Assembly: GCA_019359495.1 (NCBI GenBank)
Contig: JAHHHF010000087.1
Coordinates: 1 to 64,000 of the forward strand
DNA length: 64,000 nt
Direction: 5' to 3'
DNA from: Goleter apudmare HA4340-LM2
GTDB taxonomy: Bacteria; Cyanobacteriota; Cyanobacteriia; Cyanobacteriales; Nostocaceae
The translations under genes and the position numbers were made by a program. Positions 17,190-26,310 of the stretch are shown here, in pieces. Numbering within the stretch: the first letter of the stretch is position 1; every line of letters starts with the position of its first letter. The notes below the pieces were generated by a model. It made no database searches and was not told where the DNA came from. It saw nothing but the letters and a program-made list of their open reading frames with translations.

Positions 17190-17651
17190 ATGCATTTACC
17201 TTCTTTTCTCTGGTTGTGGAAAATAGCCGCTTGGTCTATGGGGTTATCCCTGTTGGCATACCTGTTGTTAGCGGTCACTGGCTTTTGGATGCTGCGGGCG
17301 AGAACTTCGCAACAACCCCCTAGTATCCCTTTCTTGACAAAGGGACATCAGGGAATGCGATCGCTGCATTTTACAATAGGCATCAGCATGGTGAGTTTGG
17401 TGCTGCTACTGCTGGCAATTGGTGTTATTGGCACCTTGGGTCATTTTGGTTCTTTGGGGCAATCATCACACTTGGTTGCAGGATTGATAGTAGTAGCATT
17501 AGTTTTGCTATCTGCTTTTAGTGCTACACAAATTATTGCCAGACAATCTTGGGCTAGACCTTTACATATCGGTATAAATATTGTGCTGTTTATGGGATTT
17601 GCTTGGGTGTCTCTGACCGGTTGGAGTGTGGTTCAAAAATATCTACCTTAG
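17190..17651 (+). CDS. DUF4079 membrane protein
   Basis: An integral membrane protein with four hydrophobic segments typical of DUF4079, related in layout to cytochrome b561-like helices. Segments are near residues 8-32, 60-82, 92-112 and 125-147. I place the start at ATG 17190 (MHLPSFLWLWK). The longer frame from 17166 begins inside a CCCATTCCC-type intergenic repeat and adds residues without family character. His residues in 'SLHFTIG', 'HLVAGL' and 'PLHIGIN' could bind haem, which is a guess. Function unknown. Confidence 0.8.
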   Translation: MHLPSFLWLWKIAAWSMGLSLLAYLLLAVTGFWMLRARTSQQPPSIPFLTKGHQGMRSLHFTIGISMVSLVLLLLAIGVIGTLGHFGSLGQSSHLVAGLIVVALVLLSAFSATQIIARQSWARPLHIGINIVLFMGFAWVSLTGWSVVQKYLP

Positions 17652-17851
17652 ACAAATTTTGAATTTTTGCTTGGTTATGTCTTGTGTGAAATGTAGCTTT
17701 TTTGAGCGTGGAGGGACACAGAGAGAAGTTTGAGAGAAGAGTGGTGGTAATCGGGCGAACACTTGTTAGTAAGGCAAAGCGATCGCATTTTTCATAACTC
17801 CTGTAGCTTCCTAGTTAGACTAAATTTAAAGCTAATCATTTTGATGGAACC

Positions 17852-18418
17852 GTGACAGCAAACTCAGCCGACACCTCAGCTTCTATTTTTCGCCTGTCTC
17901 CGTTAATTCGGATGACCCTGTTGAGTCTATATGTCGCACTCACAGTACCATTACCTTTTCTAGCCGAAGTCACTGCCGCACCTCTGCCACCAAGGCTATT
18001 ATGGGTGGGAATTAGCATCGGCTTAGTTGCCTTGTATGCGGTGTTAACTGAACGTGTAATTTTAGATGACCAAGGTATTCAGGTGACTTACCCAACTTGG
18101 GTTCCTGGTTTTTTTCGCAAAGGTTGGTCTTTACCTTGGTCGGAGATCAAAGAATTAAAACCTCGCACCACTGGTCAAGGAGGTATGGTTTATTATTTCC
18201 TCAGCCAGGATGGTAAAGCTTATTTATTGCCCATGCGTGTAGCTGGATTTGGGCAAATGGTCAGACAAGTACAAGTAAAAACTGGTATAGATACCACAGA
18301 TATTAGTACTTTAGCGCAGCCTTGGATGTATCTGATTTTATTGGGATGTACATTGCTGCTGCTGTTGATAGACGCCTGGACAATCACCACAGCTTTATCT
18401 ATGGGCAAGTTAACTTAG
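17852..18418 (+). CDS. Membrane protein with PH-like domain
   Basis: A 188-residue protein with two N-terminal membrane helices (about 20-40 and 48-66), a soluble beta-rich middle ('VILDDQGIQVTYPTWVPGF... LPWSEIKELKPRT') like bacterial PH domains, and a third membrane helix near the C-terminus (about 155-178). The start is GTG 17852; an ATG nine bases upstream is closed by a stop. It follows the DUF4079 gene by 200 bases on the same strand. Function unknown. Confidence 0.75.
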   Translation: MTANSADTSASIFRLSPLIRMTLLSLYVALTVPLPFLAEVTAAPLPPRLLWVGISIGLVALYAVLTERVILDDQGIQVTYPTWVPGFFRKGWSLPWSEIKELKPRTTGQGGMVYYFLSQDGKAYLLPMRVAGFGQMVRQVQVKTGIDTTDISTLAQPWMYLILLGCTLLLLLIDAWTITTALSMGKLT

Positions 18419-18469
18419 AATTGTTATTGGTTATTTGTCATTTGTGAAATGTCCAGGGTCAAGGGTTAA

Positions 18470-18590
18470 GGGGAGCCACTTCTGTGCGGAGAAAAGTTGC
18501 CGGTGAGGCGTTCTTTCCGGCAAACTTCGGGAGGTTCCCCGGAGCTTTCGGAGTCTCAGGCTCCGCTCCGTTGAGTGAACTGGCTATCAA
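18470..18590. repeat. GC-rich interspersed repeat
   Basis: An island of higher GC content with nested inverted repeats (TTGCCGG pairing with CCGGCAA; GGAG with CTCC). It looks like the dispersed hairpin repeats seen between genes in Nostoc-type genomes. It encodes nothing convincing. Confidence 0.45.
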
Positions 18591-18594
18591 GAGT

Positions 18595-18622
18595 CCAATA
18601 CCCAATACCCAATACCCAATAC
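18595..18622 (+). repeat. Heptanucleotide tandem repeat (CCAATAC)4
   Basis: Four perfect CCAATAC units, a classic short tandemly repeated sequence of heterocystous cyanobacteria. It ends 13 bases before the TTG used as the start of the ABC ATPase, so it occupies the place where a ribosome-binding site would be expected. Confidence 0.85.
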
Positions 18623-18635
18623 CCCATTCTCCAAC

Positions 18636-19418
18636 TTGGATAACGTCGCCCCCAAAACATTATTAAGACTGGAGCAAGTTAATCTGTTTACGAGGCTCAA
18701 TACTAAACTTGCGGGCAACCAGCAGGGATACCCCATATTGCAAGATATTAGCTTTGAGGTATTCCCACAGGAACGCATTGCTATTGTCGGCCCCACTGGC
18801 GCTGGTAAAACAGCTTTATTAAGGCTGATCAATCGCCTTGGGGAACCAACTAGTGGCAAAATCTGTCTGGAAGGTCAGGAATACCACAAAATTCCTGTAA
18901 TCAAGCTACGCCAGTTGGTAGCCCTGGTGTTGCAAGAATCAAAGCTTCTGGGAATGACGGTTGAGCAAGCTTTGGCTTATCCTTTGGCTTTGCGTGGTCT
19001 ATCCAAACAGACAATTCAGCAGCGTGTCAGTTATTGGATAGAACAGCTGCAAATCCCTAGTGACTGGTTAGGAAGGACTGAAGTGCAACTTTCTACGGGA
19101 GGGCGACAACTAGTAGCCATCGCTCGTGCCTTAGTCATCCAACCTCAAATTTTACTACTAGATGAGCCAACTTCTGCTTTAGACCTTGGTACAGCTTCCC
19201 ATCTCATGGAAGTTTTAATCCATCTGGCTGACACTCATCACACCACTATTCTCATGGTCAACCACCAGATAGAACTAGCACAGATATTTGGCACGCGACT
19301 ATTACACCTACAACAAGGCCGATTACTAGCAGATCAAAGCGCCTCTGGAGTAGATTGGGTGAACTTACGCGCTAGCTTAATCAACACAGAAGCTCAAGCA
19401 GCCCAAGAATGGATTTAG
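18636..19418 (+). CDS. ABC transporter ATP-binding protein
   Basis: A complete ABC ATPase (260 aa). It has the Walker A GPTGAGKTALL (about residue 51), a Q-loop 'VLQESKLLG', an ABC signature LSTGGRQLVAIARAL (Thr in place of the usual Gly-Gln region, so slightly unusual), Walker B ILLLDEPTSALD and H-loop 'MVNHQ'. It resembles the YbbL/FetA-like or phosphate-type importer class. No permease is encoded next to it. The start is uncertain: TTG 18636 abuts the CCAATAC repeat, and a start slightly downstream near 'LLRLEQVNLF' has no ATG. Confidence 0.88.
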   Translation: MDNVAPKTLLRLEQVNLFTRLNTKLAGNQQGYPILQDISFEVFPQERIAIVGPTGAGKTALLRLINRLGEPTSGKICLEGQEYHKIPVIKLRQLVALVLQESKLLGMTVEQALAYPLALRGLSKQTIQQRVSYWIEQLQIPSDWLGRTEVQLSTGGRQLVAIARALVIQPQILLLDEPTSALDLGTASHLMEVLIHLADTHHTTILMVNHQIELAQIFGTRLLHLQQGRLLADQSASGVDWVNLRASLINTEAQAAQEWI

Positions 19419-19517
19419 TTGCTACGATCCAATTCAAAATACCCTACGGGTGTCTACAAAATTCAAAAAATGGCTTCTTCTCTCTAAATTTTTTATTTTG
19501 AATTTCTTTGTTTCTCG

Positions 19518-20288
19518 CTAAGACCGTTGAGTACTGAGAGTTGAACGTTGATTACTAAATCTCTCTTTAGCTAATTTTGTTTGTGACTGCGAAAGATTGG
19601 TATTCAAAATTTCCATGTTAAATCGGTAACCCACATTGCGGATAGTTTGAATTAAACTAGGTTGCCGAGGATCAAGTTCAACTTTTTTTCGCAGTGATAA
19701 AACATGAGTATCAATGGTGCGTGGGTTATCTATGGCATCTGGCCAAGCCCGACGCAGTAATTCTGACCTAGATAGGGGTACTCCTCCTGCTTGTGCTAGA
19801 ACATATAACAAACTAAATTCCTGGGGTGTTAAGTCAATAAACTCCCCTTGAAAACGGACGCGGCGTTGCACTAAATCAATTTGCAAAGCACCGTAATCCA
19901 GATAAGCTGGTGCAACAGGTGTGCGATTACGGCGAATTAATGCTTCTACTCGTGCTAGAAACTCTTGCATTCCAAAAGGTTTGCTCAGATAGTCATCTGC
20001 CCCTGCTTTCAAGCCGGCGACTATATCGGCTTCATTAGCGCGGGCAGACAGCATTAGGATTAAAGGCTGTTGCTGGCGGTGTAACCAACGGCAAAACTCA
20101 ATGCCATCGCCATCCGACAAATCAGCATCCAGAATCACCAGTGTTGGTTGGTGACCTAAAAACACTTCCCTTGCCTGATAAATGCTGGCGGCTTGATGCA
20201 CTCGGTATTCCAACTGCTGCAAGTGCCAACCCAGCAACGACCTCAGATGGGGATTCCCCTCAACGATTTCAATACAAACCGAACCCAC
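19518..20288 (-). CDS. OmpR/PhoB-family response regulator
   Basis: 256 residues: an N-terminal receiver domain (1-115) with D54 as phospho-acceptor and a conserved 'YLSKPF' lysine, then a winged-helix DNA-binding domain (about 125-225). The usual acidic pair near the N-terminus is reduced (E10 followed by Gly in IEIVEGNPHL), which weakens Mg binding, as in some atypical cyanobacterial regulators such as NblR; identity with NblR is not established. The C-terminal 25 residues are low-complexity. The start is GTG 20288. No cognate kinase is adjacent. It converges on the ABC ATPase. Confidence 0.9.
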   Translation of the reverse strand: MGSVCIEIVEGNPHLRSLLGWHLQQLEYRVHQAASIYQAREVFLGHQPTLVILDADLSDGDGIEFCRWLHRQQQPLILMLSARANEADIVAGLKAGADDYLSKPFGMQEFLARVEALIRRNRTPVAPAYLDYGALQIDLVQRRVRFQGEFIDLTPQEFSLLYVLAQAGGVPLSRSELLRRAWPDAIDNPRTIDTHVLSLRKKVELDPRQPSLIQTIRNVGYRFNMEILNTNLSQSQTKLAKERFSNQRSTLSTQRS

Positions 20289-20841
20289 GGTGGCAAGACC
20301 CCTTAGCGTCGATGACTTTCAAATTAACAAGCCCATGCTCAAGGTTTTGTAGTCTTTGTTACTCGAATCACTATTTGGCTTGACATCTCCTCATAACAAC
20401 CGTGGCAAAAAGATGAGTCTATGCTTTGCCCACAGCCAATTAGTAATATTCTTAAATTTTTGTTAGACTTATCAAAACCAGTTCTTCTTCATCATCCTAC
20501 TCTTAGAAGGAGGCAATCCACCAAAGCAATATCACTGAACAAGCTATCCACTAACCAAGTTGTCTTCTGACTTGATAGGGAAAGGATAGTGAATAACCCA
20601 AAAGACAAAGTTGGCATCTATAAAAAAACAGGGTCGCTGACTAAGCAAATTATAAGAATAGCTTACCAAATAATCATATTTTGCCTTTTCTGGCATAGGA
20701 TCAGAGTACTTTACTAGCTGCTGGGGGTGTTGCCCTACTTTAATGAATCAGCCTGGAATTGATGCCGAGGGGAAAGTGACACTTCACTTTTGAGCGTGAA
20801 TCATTTACAATTCTCATTCCAAAGAGATTAATACAGCAGTT
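20289..20841. other. Large intergenic region
   Basis: 550 bases without a supported gene between divergent genes. Visible structure is limited to an inverted repeat AAAGTGACACTTCACTTT near 20774-20792, about 50 bases before the next ATG, which could be a regulatory hairpin or operator. The size leaves room for a small RNA, but no promoter-terminator pair is clear. Confidence 0.35.
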
Positions 20842-21096
20842 ATGCTCCAAGACACACAAACCATCCGCTATTACCAAAGAATTACCGACGCCTTCGTCGA
20901 GTTGTGGAATCGCGGTTATCGCACGGATGATATGCGGATGTATTTGGACGGGTATCTAGCCGCATTAAGACAGGGAAACGCTATTGAACCTTTCCTGATT
21001 CACCGCCTGGAAGAAGAGGCTAGCCGCTACTTGTATGATGGATCTAATTTTGCAGTAGCCCAACCAGAGCCAGAACCACAGCACGATTTCTACTAA
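20842..21096 (+). CDS. Small conserved cyanobacterial protein (DUF6761-like)
   Basis: 84 residues, mostly helical, acidic, with the phrase IRYYQRITDAFVELWNRGYR followed by 'MYLDGYLAALRQGNAIEPFLIHRLEEEASRYL' and a disordered Pro/Glu tail. It matches a short family widespread in cyanobacteria that I believe is DUF6761. No function is known to me. A good hairpin terminator follows at 21217-21263. Confidence 0.8.
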   Translation: MLQDTQTIRYYQRITDAFVELWNRGYRTDDMRMYLDGYLAALRQGNAIEPFLIHRLEEEASRYLYDGSNFAVAQPEPEPQHDFY

Positions 21097-21216
21097 CCGC
21101 CCTTGTTATGGCAATTTGCAGCGATCGCTGATCAACGCAGACTATTGTAGCATACTATCTGCACTGATCAAGTGTTTTAGTGGTATGAAATTTTGAAGAT
21201 TGTTTTGATAAATAGC

Positions 21217-21263
21217 ATCCCCTCAGCGCCATTGATCTGGCCGATGCGACTGGGGGGATTTTT
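21217..21263 (+). terminator. Intrinsic terminator
   Basis: ATCCCCTCAG (21217-21226) pairs with CTGGGGGGAT (21250-21259), with one G-U pair, followed by TTTTT. It serves the DUF6761-like gene, with the terminator about 120 bases past the stop codon. Confidence 0.75.
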
Positions 21264-21283
21264 AGTGGATATTATTCTCCCTG

Positions 21284-21544
21284 GTGAAAGAAATTAAGAC
21301 TATCTTGAGCAAGGTTGTAGAAGCCGAAAAAGCTGCCCAAGCTAATGTAGTGCGTCACCGTGAAGAAACTGCGGCAACTGGCAGTATGTTAAATATAGCG
21401 AAAGTGATCAAGGATAATCCTGTTGCTTTGCGTCTGAAGGAATTAGAGGTGCTGGAACGGGTTGCGGAGAAGATAGATCGAATTCAGGTCAATGGTAGCT
21501 TAGATAGCATCTTGACAGACTTGATTCCCATCGACAGGCAATAA
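21284..21544 (+). pseudogene. C-terminal remnant of an SPFH/Band 7 protein
   Basis: The 86 residues match only the coiled-coil tail of prohibitin/stomatin-like proteins: 'VVEAEKAAQANVVRHREETA', then 'MLNIAKVIKDNPVALRLKELE' and 'LDSILTDLIPI'. The membrane anchor and the whole SPFH domain are missing. In-frame upstream sequence runs into a stop at 21263-21265, within the terminator of the previous gene. There is no good ribosome-binding site at the GTG. This is best read as the scar of a deleted gene, although expression of the tail cannot be excluded. Confidence 0.7.
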
Positions 21545-21694
21545 AGAGAATTGGCCATCTCTATCTGCATCTGGGTTTTGTGAATCCAACTGTCGCAATC
21601 ATTTTTAAAATTGGTATTAATGCAGGGTATCAACGAAACCTATTGCTTGAGCTTGTCTCAGGTTTCTAGGTAATAAAAATTTCTTCATTTTGCT

Positions 21695-21717
21695 AAACCT
21701 CTTGTTTAAGGAGGTTT
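21695..21717 (+). terminator. Hairpin downstream of the SPFH remnant
   Basis: AAACCTC (21695-21701) pairs perfectly with GAGGTTT (21711-21717) over a 9-base loop, followed by a pyrimidine-rich CTCTTC. It may have terminated the original SPFH gene. Confidence 0.5.
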
Positions 21718-21921
21718 CTCTTCACTGATGTATCTATAATTACTTATAAAAAATTGTGGTTTTCAGCACTATTCCGCTATTTACACATAGATGATATGAG
21801 TGTTAAATCAGCAGTAGCTAAAGTGATTACAAGTATTAAATTATCCTAAATCTTGTGGTCATAAAATCCTTATTTGTGGCAAATTGCGGGATATTTCTGA
21901 TAAATTCTTCATCCATTACGT

Positions 21922-22515
21922 GTGTCTACCCAATCTGCTATGTATTATACAGATTTATCATATAACTCTGCTTTCAAAGGACAAATACCTTATCGGTTAT
22001 TTACCAAACGCGAAATGCTACCACCGCGTAACGACATCTTGTGGCGAATAGAACGTGGCGCTGTACGTACTTTGACTTGTAGCGAAGATGGCACTTTTAT
22101 TACTCTCGGTTATTGGGGCTATGGGGATTTGATTGGTTCTCCTTTGTCCAAAATCAAGCCTTATCAAATTGAATGTCTGACAAACGTAGAAGTCAGCATT
22201 GTACCTCCTCATCTTTGGTATCAGGATGTCAACGCTTTATTGTCACGTATTCAACAAGGAGAAGAACTTTTAAGTATTGTGCATCGGAAACCTATTTCTC
22301 TCCGTTTGTGGCAATTTTTGGTGTGGTTAAGTGCTAAATTTGGTCGTGATGTCGAACAAGGTAAGCTGATCGAGTTGAGTGCGACTCATCAAGAAATATC
22401 TGAGGTATTAAATACAACAAGAGTAACAGTAACGCGTCTCTTACATGATTTTGAAGAAGAAGGCAGGCTATTCCGTCTCAAACGGCAAATTATTTTGCGA
22501 TCGCTCAATAACTAA
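21922..22515 (+). CDS. Crp/Fnr-family transcriptional regulator
   Basis: 197 residues: a reduced cyclic-nucleotide-binding-type beta-barrel (about 25-115) followed by a winged helix (about 130-195). The recognition helix is in 'ATHQEISEVLNTTRVTVTRLLHDFEEEGRL'. The sensor part lacks the canonical cAMP-binding phosphate cassette, and no Fnr-type cysteine cluster is present, so the signal is unknown. The start is GTG 21922 (MSTQSAMYY). It is unlikely to be NtcA, whose sequence is different and longer. Confidence 0.88.
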   Translation: MSTQSAMYYTDLSYNSAFKGQIPYRLFTKREMLPPRNDILWRIERGAVRTLTCSEDGTFITLGYWGYGDLIGSPLSKIKPYQIECLTNVEVSIVPPHLWYQDVNALLSRIQQGEELLSIVHRKPISLRLWQFLVWLSAKFGRDVEQGKLIELSATHQEISEVLNTTRVTVTRLLHDFEEEGRLFRLKRQIILRSLNN

Positions 22516-22536
22516 GTCAAAAAAATTACGGAAATC

Positions 22537-22562
22537 TGGTGATTGATTTGTGTCAATCACCA
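22537..22562 (+). terminator. Strong hairpin after the Crp/Fnr gene
   Basis: TGGTGATTGA (22537-22546) pairs perfectly with TCAATCACCA (22553-22562) over a six-base loop, 21 bases after the stop codon. No T-run follows, so it may be an RNA-stabilising 3' hairpin rather than a simple terminator. Confidence 0.55.
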
Positions 22563-22840
22563 CCAATGTAATAGCAAAGGCTAAATATTACCCAAAATTT
22601 GCAGACTATACTGAGTTATATCAGCACCTCCAATCAATTAATCTGATTGGATTCATGAACTCACTGGCAAAGATAGATAATAGAGAACTATTTAATTTAG
22701 TTAGAGTAAACACAGTTTCAATTTCAGATTGCTCAGACAAGCATGAAGTTTTAATCTGATCCCAACCGCAAATAGGAGCGATTACTTGAGATATGCATGG
22801 AATCGCCTCAGAGTCGCTATTGGAGTTAAAGTAAATCAAA

Positions 22841-25800
22841 ATGCGCTCCTGGTTACACAGTACATTCTTATCCAGCCTTCGTACTCGTTTGGTACTTCTT
22901 GTTCTCCTGGCTGTCGTGCCGGCACTAGGACTAATTCTCTACACTGCTTCGGAACAAAGACGCACCGCAACGGTAGAAGCCCAGAAAAGCACACTCCGGT
23001 TGGTGAGATTGGCAGCTAATAACCAGAGGCAGGTTGTAGAAAGCACACGCCAATTGTTGACGATATTGGCACAGCTACCAGTGATTCGTCAGGGTAATTC
23101 CCCAGAATGCGATCGCTTGCTTGCCGATCTCTTGAAGCAGTATCCCACCCATGCCAACCTTGGCGTTCTGGATACTCAGGGGAATTTGATGTGTAATGCT
23201 ATTCCCTACACTGGCTCAGTGAATCTGTTTGACTACGCTTATTTTCAGCGAGCCTTGCAAACCCGCAAATTTGTGATTGGTGACTATCAAATTGGTCGAA
23301 TTACCAAAAAAGCAACGCTAAACTTTGCTTACCCTGTTGTAGACAAGGTGGGGCAAGTTGCAGTTGTGGTCATAGCTTCTCTAGATTTAGAACAGTTAAA
23401 CGAGTTAGCGACTCAAGTGCAGTTACCGGAAGGCTCAGTACTGAGCATCATTGACTACCAAGGAAAGCTATTGGTTCGCTACCCTGACCCCAAGAAGTGG
23501 GTAGGGAAATCTTTATCAGAAGATGCCTTCTACCGCATGAAATCAGCTCAAAGTGAGGGCACATACGAGGCAACTAACCTAGATGGTATTCCCCGCATCT
23601 TTGCCTTTACCCCCTTAGGTGATGACCTGCAAAATCCTGATGCTTATATTAGAGTTGGTATTCCCTTATCTACGGTACTGACAAAAGCGAATAAGCTATT
23701 GGTTCGGAATTTGATCTTGTTGGGTTTTGTGACTGTTTTAGCATTAATTGCTGCTTGGGTAGGTGGCGATATCTTTTTGATACATCAAATGAAAATACTA
23801 GTGCAGACAGCCCAGAAGCTGGGTACTGGTGAACTCAATACCCGGACTGGCATCTCTGATCAATCAGGAGAACTAGGTCAGCTGGCTCATGCAATCGATG
23901 AGATGGCAGCCGCACTGCAAACGCGGGAAGTTGCGATCGCAACTTTGAACCAAGACATGAAAACTCTGTTTGAGCTAATTCCCATCGGCATTCTCTTTGC
24001 TCAAGATCCAGATTTTAGATATATCAAATGTAACCCAACTTTTGCCGAGATATTAGGTATATCCACAGAAGAGAATGTCTCCTACACCCCCATTAATGCG
24101 CCTCCGCCAGCCTATAAAATCTTGCAAAATGGGAAAGAACTTAGACCCAATGAATTTCCTTTGCGGTACGCTGCCATTCATAAGGTAGAAATCAAAGGTA
24201 CAGAGGTTGATATCATCCGTGCTGATGGCACTGTCTTCAATTTGTTTGGTTATGCGGCCCCCTTACTCGATGAAAAAGGCAACACCAGAGGGTCAGTAGC
24301 GGCATTTGTGGATATTAGCGATCGCAAACAGGCAGAGTTACGCACACATCAGTTAATGACCCAGGTACAAAACCAGGCGAATGTATTACAAGCAATTCTC
24401 TCCGCTTCTGTTGATCATATTTTTATCTTTGATGCAGTCGGTCGCTATCAATATGTTAGTGATGGTGGTGCTGTTTTCATGGGTATGCAGCCAAGAGATT
24501 TTCTCGGCAAGACTTGGCGAGAAATCAGTTTTGCTTCTGACCTTGTAGAAACGATGACGCGGCTAGATACCCAACGTACAGCCGTGATGGCGACTGGGGA
24601 ACCAATCACAATGGAGATTGAATGTGTGGCAGTTGACGGAGTGCATTATTTTGAATACATTTTTGCACCCCTACAAAGTCAAAATCAAACAATTGAAGGT
24701 GTAATTGCTGTATCTCGGGACATAACTGACCGCAAGCGAACAGAAGAAGTGCTGCGGGCTAGTGAAGAACGCTTTCAGGCTTTCATGGCTCACAGTCCAG
24801 CCCCCGCCTGGATTACAGATAACAATGGACGTATTCTTTACCTCAGTCCCACTTATTACCAAACATTTCAGTTACCCACTAAAGATGCTATTGGGAAAAC
24901 CGTATCTGAGTTGTTTGATCAGCGAGTTGCTGATCAATTCTTAGAAAACATCAGGACAGTGGCTTTCACAGGTGAAGCCATAGAGACTATTGAATTTGCG
25001 CCTCGCTGGGATGGGACATTAGGCGACTTTCTGGTTTATAGATTCCCTATTACCAATCCCAGGGGAGAATTTCTCGTGGGAGGGGTAGCAGTTGATGTGA
25101 CGGAACGCAGACGAGCTGAAGAGGAGCGAGAACAGTTACTGCTAAGTGAGCAAGCAGCACGAGAAGCCGCAGAAGTAGCCAACCGGATGAAAGATGAATT
25201 TCTCGCAGTCTTGTCCCATGAACTACGGACTCCCCTCAATCCCATTCTCGGCTGGACAAAGCTGTTGCGAGGGGGGAAGTTAGATGATCACAAGAAAGCG
25301 ATCGCCCTAGAAACCATTGAGCGCAACGCTCTATTGCAAACTCAACTCATCGGCGATTTATTAGATATTTCCCGGATTTTACAAGGCAAATTATCACTCA
25401 AAATTATTCCAGTAGATTTAGCTGCAACCATTGAGGCGGCTAAGGAGACTGTACAACTAGCTGCTGAAGCCAAGGCAATTCAAATTCATAGCGAGTGTAC
25501 TCCTTTAGTCAAGCCTTGCATGGGTGATGCTAGTCGCCTGCAACAAGTGCTGTGGAATTTGCTCACCAATGCAGTTAAGTTCACCCCTAATGGCGGACAG
25601 GTGAAAATCAAGTTAGAGTCTATCGATAGTTATGCTCAAATTCAAGTCAGTGATACAGGTAAGGGCATTAGTCCAGAATTTTTACCTTATGTGTTTGATA
25701 CCTTCCGGCAAGCAGATAGTGCAACAACGCGGAAATTTGGCGGACTAGGATTAGGATTGGCGATCGTGCGTCACATCGTAGAAATGCATGGTGGTACAGT

Positions 25801-26299
25801 CCAAGCAGCCAGTCTGGGAGAGGGACAAGGCGCAACTTTTACAGTGCAATTACCACTGATGATCAAAACAACCGAGATTCAACCGAGGGTAACTCCGACA
25901 AAAAATCCTTCAGATTTAACTGGAGTAAGAGTTTTGGTAGTCGATGATGAAGCTGATTCTCGTGATCTGATTGTATTCATAGTGGAGCAATATGGAGCTG
26001 AAGTCACAGCCGCCGCATCAGCTAGTCAAGCCTGGGATCTATTACAACACGTGCAAGCAAATGTTTTGGTCTGTGACATTGCCATGCCGCAAACAGATGG
26101 GTATACCTTGATACGACAACTCAGGGCTTCATCACAACCATGTCGAGAGATTCCCGCCTTGGCTTTAACGGCATATGCAGGCGAGTTTAACCAACAAAAA
26201 GCTCTAGCCGCAGGTTTTCATCAGCACCTAGCTAAACCAGTAGAACCAGAGGAACTAGTGCAAGCGATCGCTAATTTAGTCTCTGAAGACCGTTCTTAA
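22841..26299 (+). CDS. Hybrid sensor histidine kinase (dCache, HAMP, three PAS, HisKA, HATPase, REC)
   Basis: A 1152-residue membrane sensor. A first membrane helix near 14-36 and a second near 283-308 bracket a periplasmic dCache-like ligand domain. A HAMP linker (about 310-360) and three PAS-type domains (about 370-490, 510-630, 640-765) follow. The kinase core has phospho-His H793 in LSHELRTPLNPILGW, an N-box 'NLLTNAVKF' and G-boxes 'GLGLGLAIV'. The C-terminal receiver domain starts at 'VRVLVVDDEADSRD', with the phospho-Asp in 'VLVCDIAMPQTDG'. The input ligand is unknown. The gene stands alone. Confidence 0.93.
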   Translation: MRSWLHSTFLSSLRTRLVLLVLLAVVPALGLILYTASEQRRTATVEAQKSTLRLVRLAANNQRQVVESTRQLLTILAQLPVIRQGNSPECDRLLADLLKQYPTHANLGVLDTQGNLMCNAIPYTGSVNLFDYAYFQRALQTRKFVIGDYQIGRITKKATLNFAYPVVDKVGQVAVVVIASLDLEQLNELATQVQLPEGSVLSIIDYQGKLLVRYPDPKKWVGKSLSEDAFYRMKSAQSEGTYEATNLDGIPRIFAFTPLGDDLQNPDAYIRVGIPLSTVLTKANKLLVRNLILLGFVTVLALIAAWVGGDIFLIHQMKILVQTAQKLGTGELNTRTGISDQSGELGQLAHAIDEMAAALQTREVAIATLNQDMKTLFELIPIGILFAQDPDFRYIKCNPTFAEILGISTEENVSYTPINAPPPAYKILQNGKELRPNEFPLRYAAIHKVEIKGTEVDIIRADGTVFNLFGYAAPLLDEKGNTRGSVAAFVDISDRKQAELRTHQLMTQVQNQANVLQAILSASVDHIFIFDAVGRYQYVSDGGAVFMGMQPRDFLGKTWREISFASDLVETMTRLDTQRTAVMATGEPITMEIECVAVDGVHYFEYIFAPLQSQNQTIEGVIAVSRDITDRKRTEEVLRASEERFQAFMAHSPAPAWITDNNGRILYLSPTYYQTFQLPTKDAIGKTVSELFDQRVADQFLENIRTVAFTGEAIETIEFAPRWDGTLGDFLVYRFPITNPRGEFLVGGVAVDVTERRRAEEEREQLLLSEQAAREAAEVANRMKDEFLAVLSHELRTPLNPILGWTKLLRGGKLDDHKKAIALETIERNALLQTQLIGDLLDISRILQGKLSLKIIPVDLAATIEAAKETVQLAAEAKAIQIHSECTPLVKPCMGDASRLQQVLWNLLTNAVKFTPNGGQVKIKLESIDSYAQIQVSDTGKGISPEFLPYVFDTFRQADSATTRKFGGLGLGLAIVRHIVEMHGGTVQAASLGEGQGATFTVQLPLMIKTTEIQPRVTPTKNPSDLTGVRVLVVDDEADSRDLIVFIVEQYGAEVTAAASASQAWDLLQHVQANVLVCDIAMPQTDGYTLIRQLRASSQPCREIPALALTAYAGEFNQQKALAAGFHQHLAKPVEPEELVQAIANLVSEDRS

Positions 26300-26310
26300 T
26301 CGCTTCATAA

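Noticed and set aside
22550-22759. Plus-strand frame of 69 codons after the Crp/Fnr gene
   Set aside because: The GTG start lies in the loop of a 10-bp hairpin, and no ribosome-binding site or family feature is seen.
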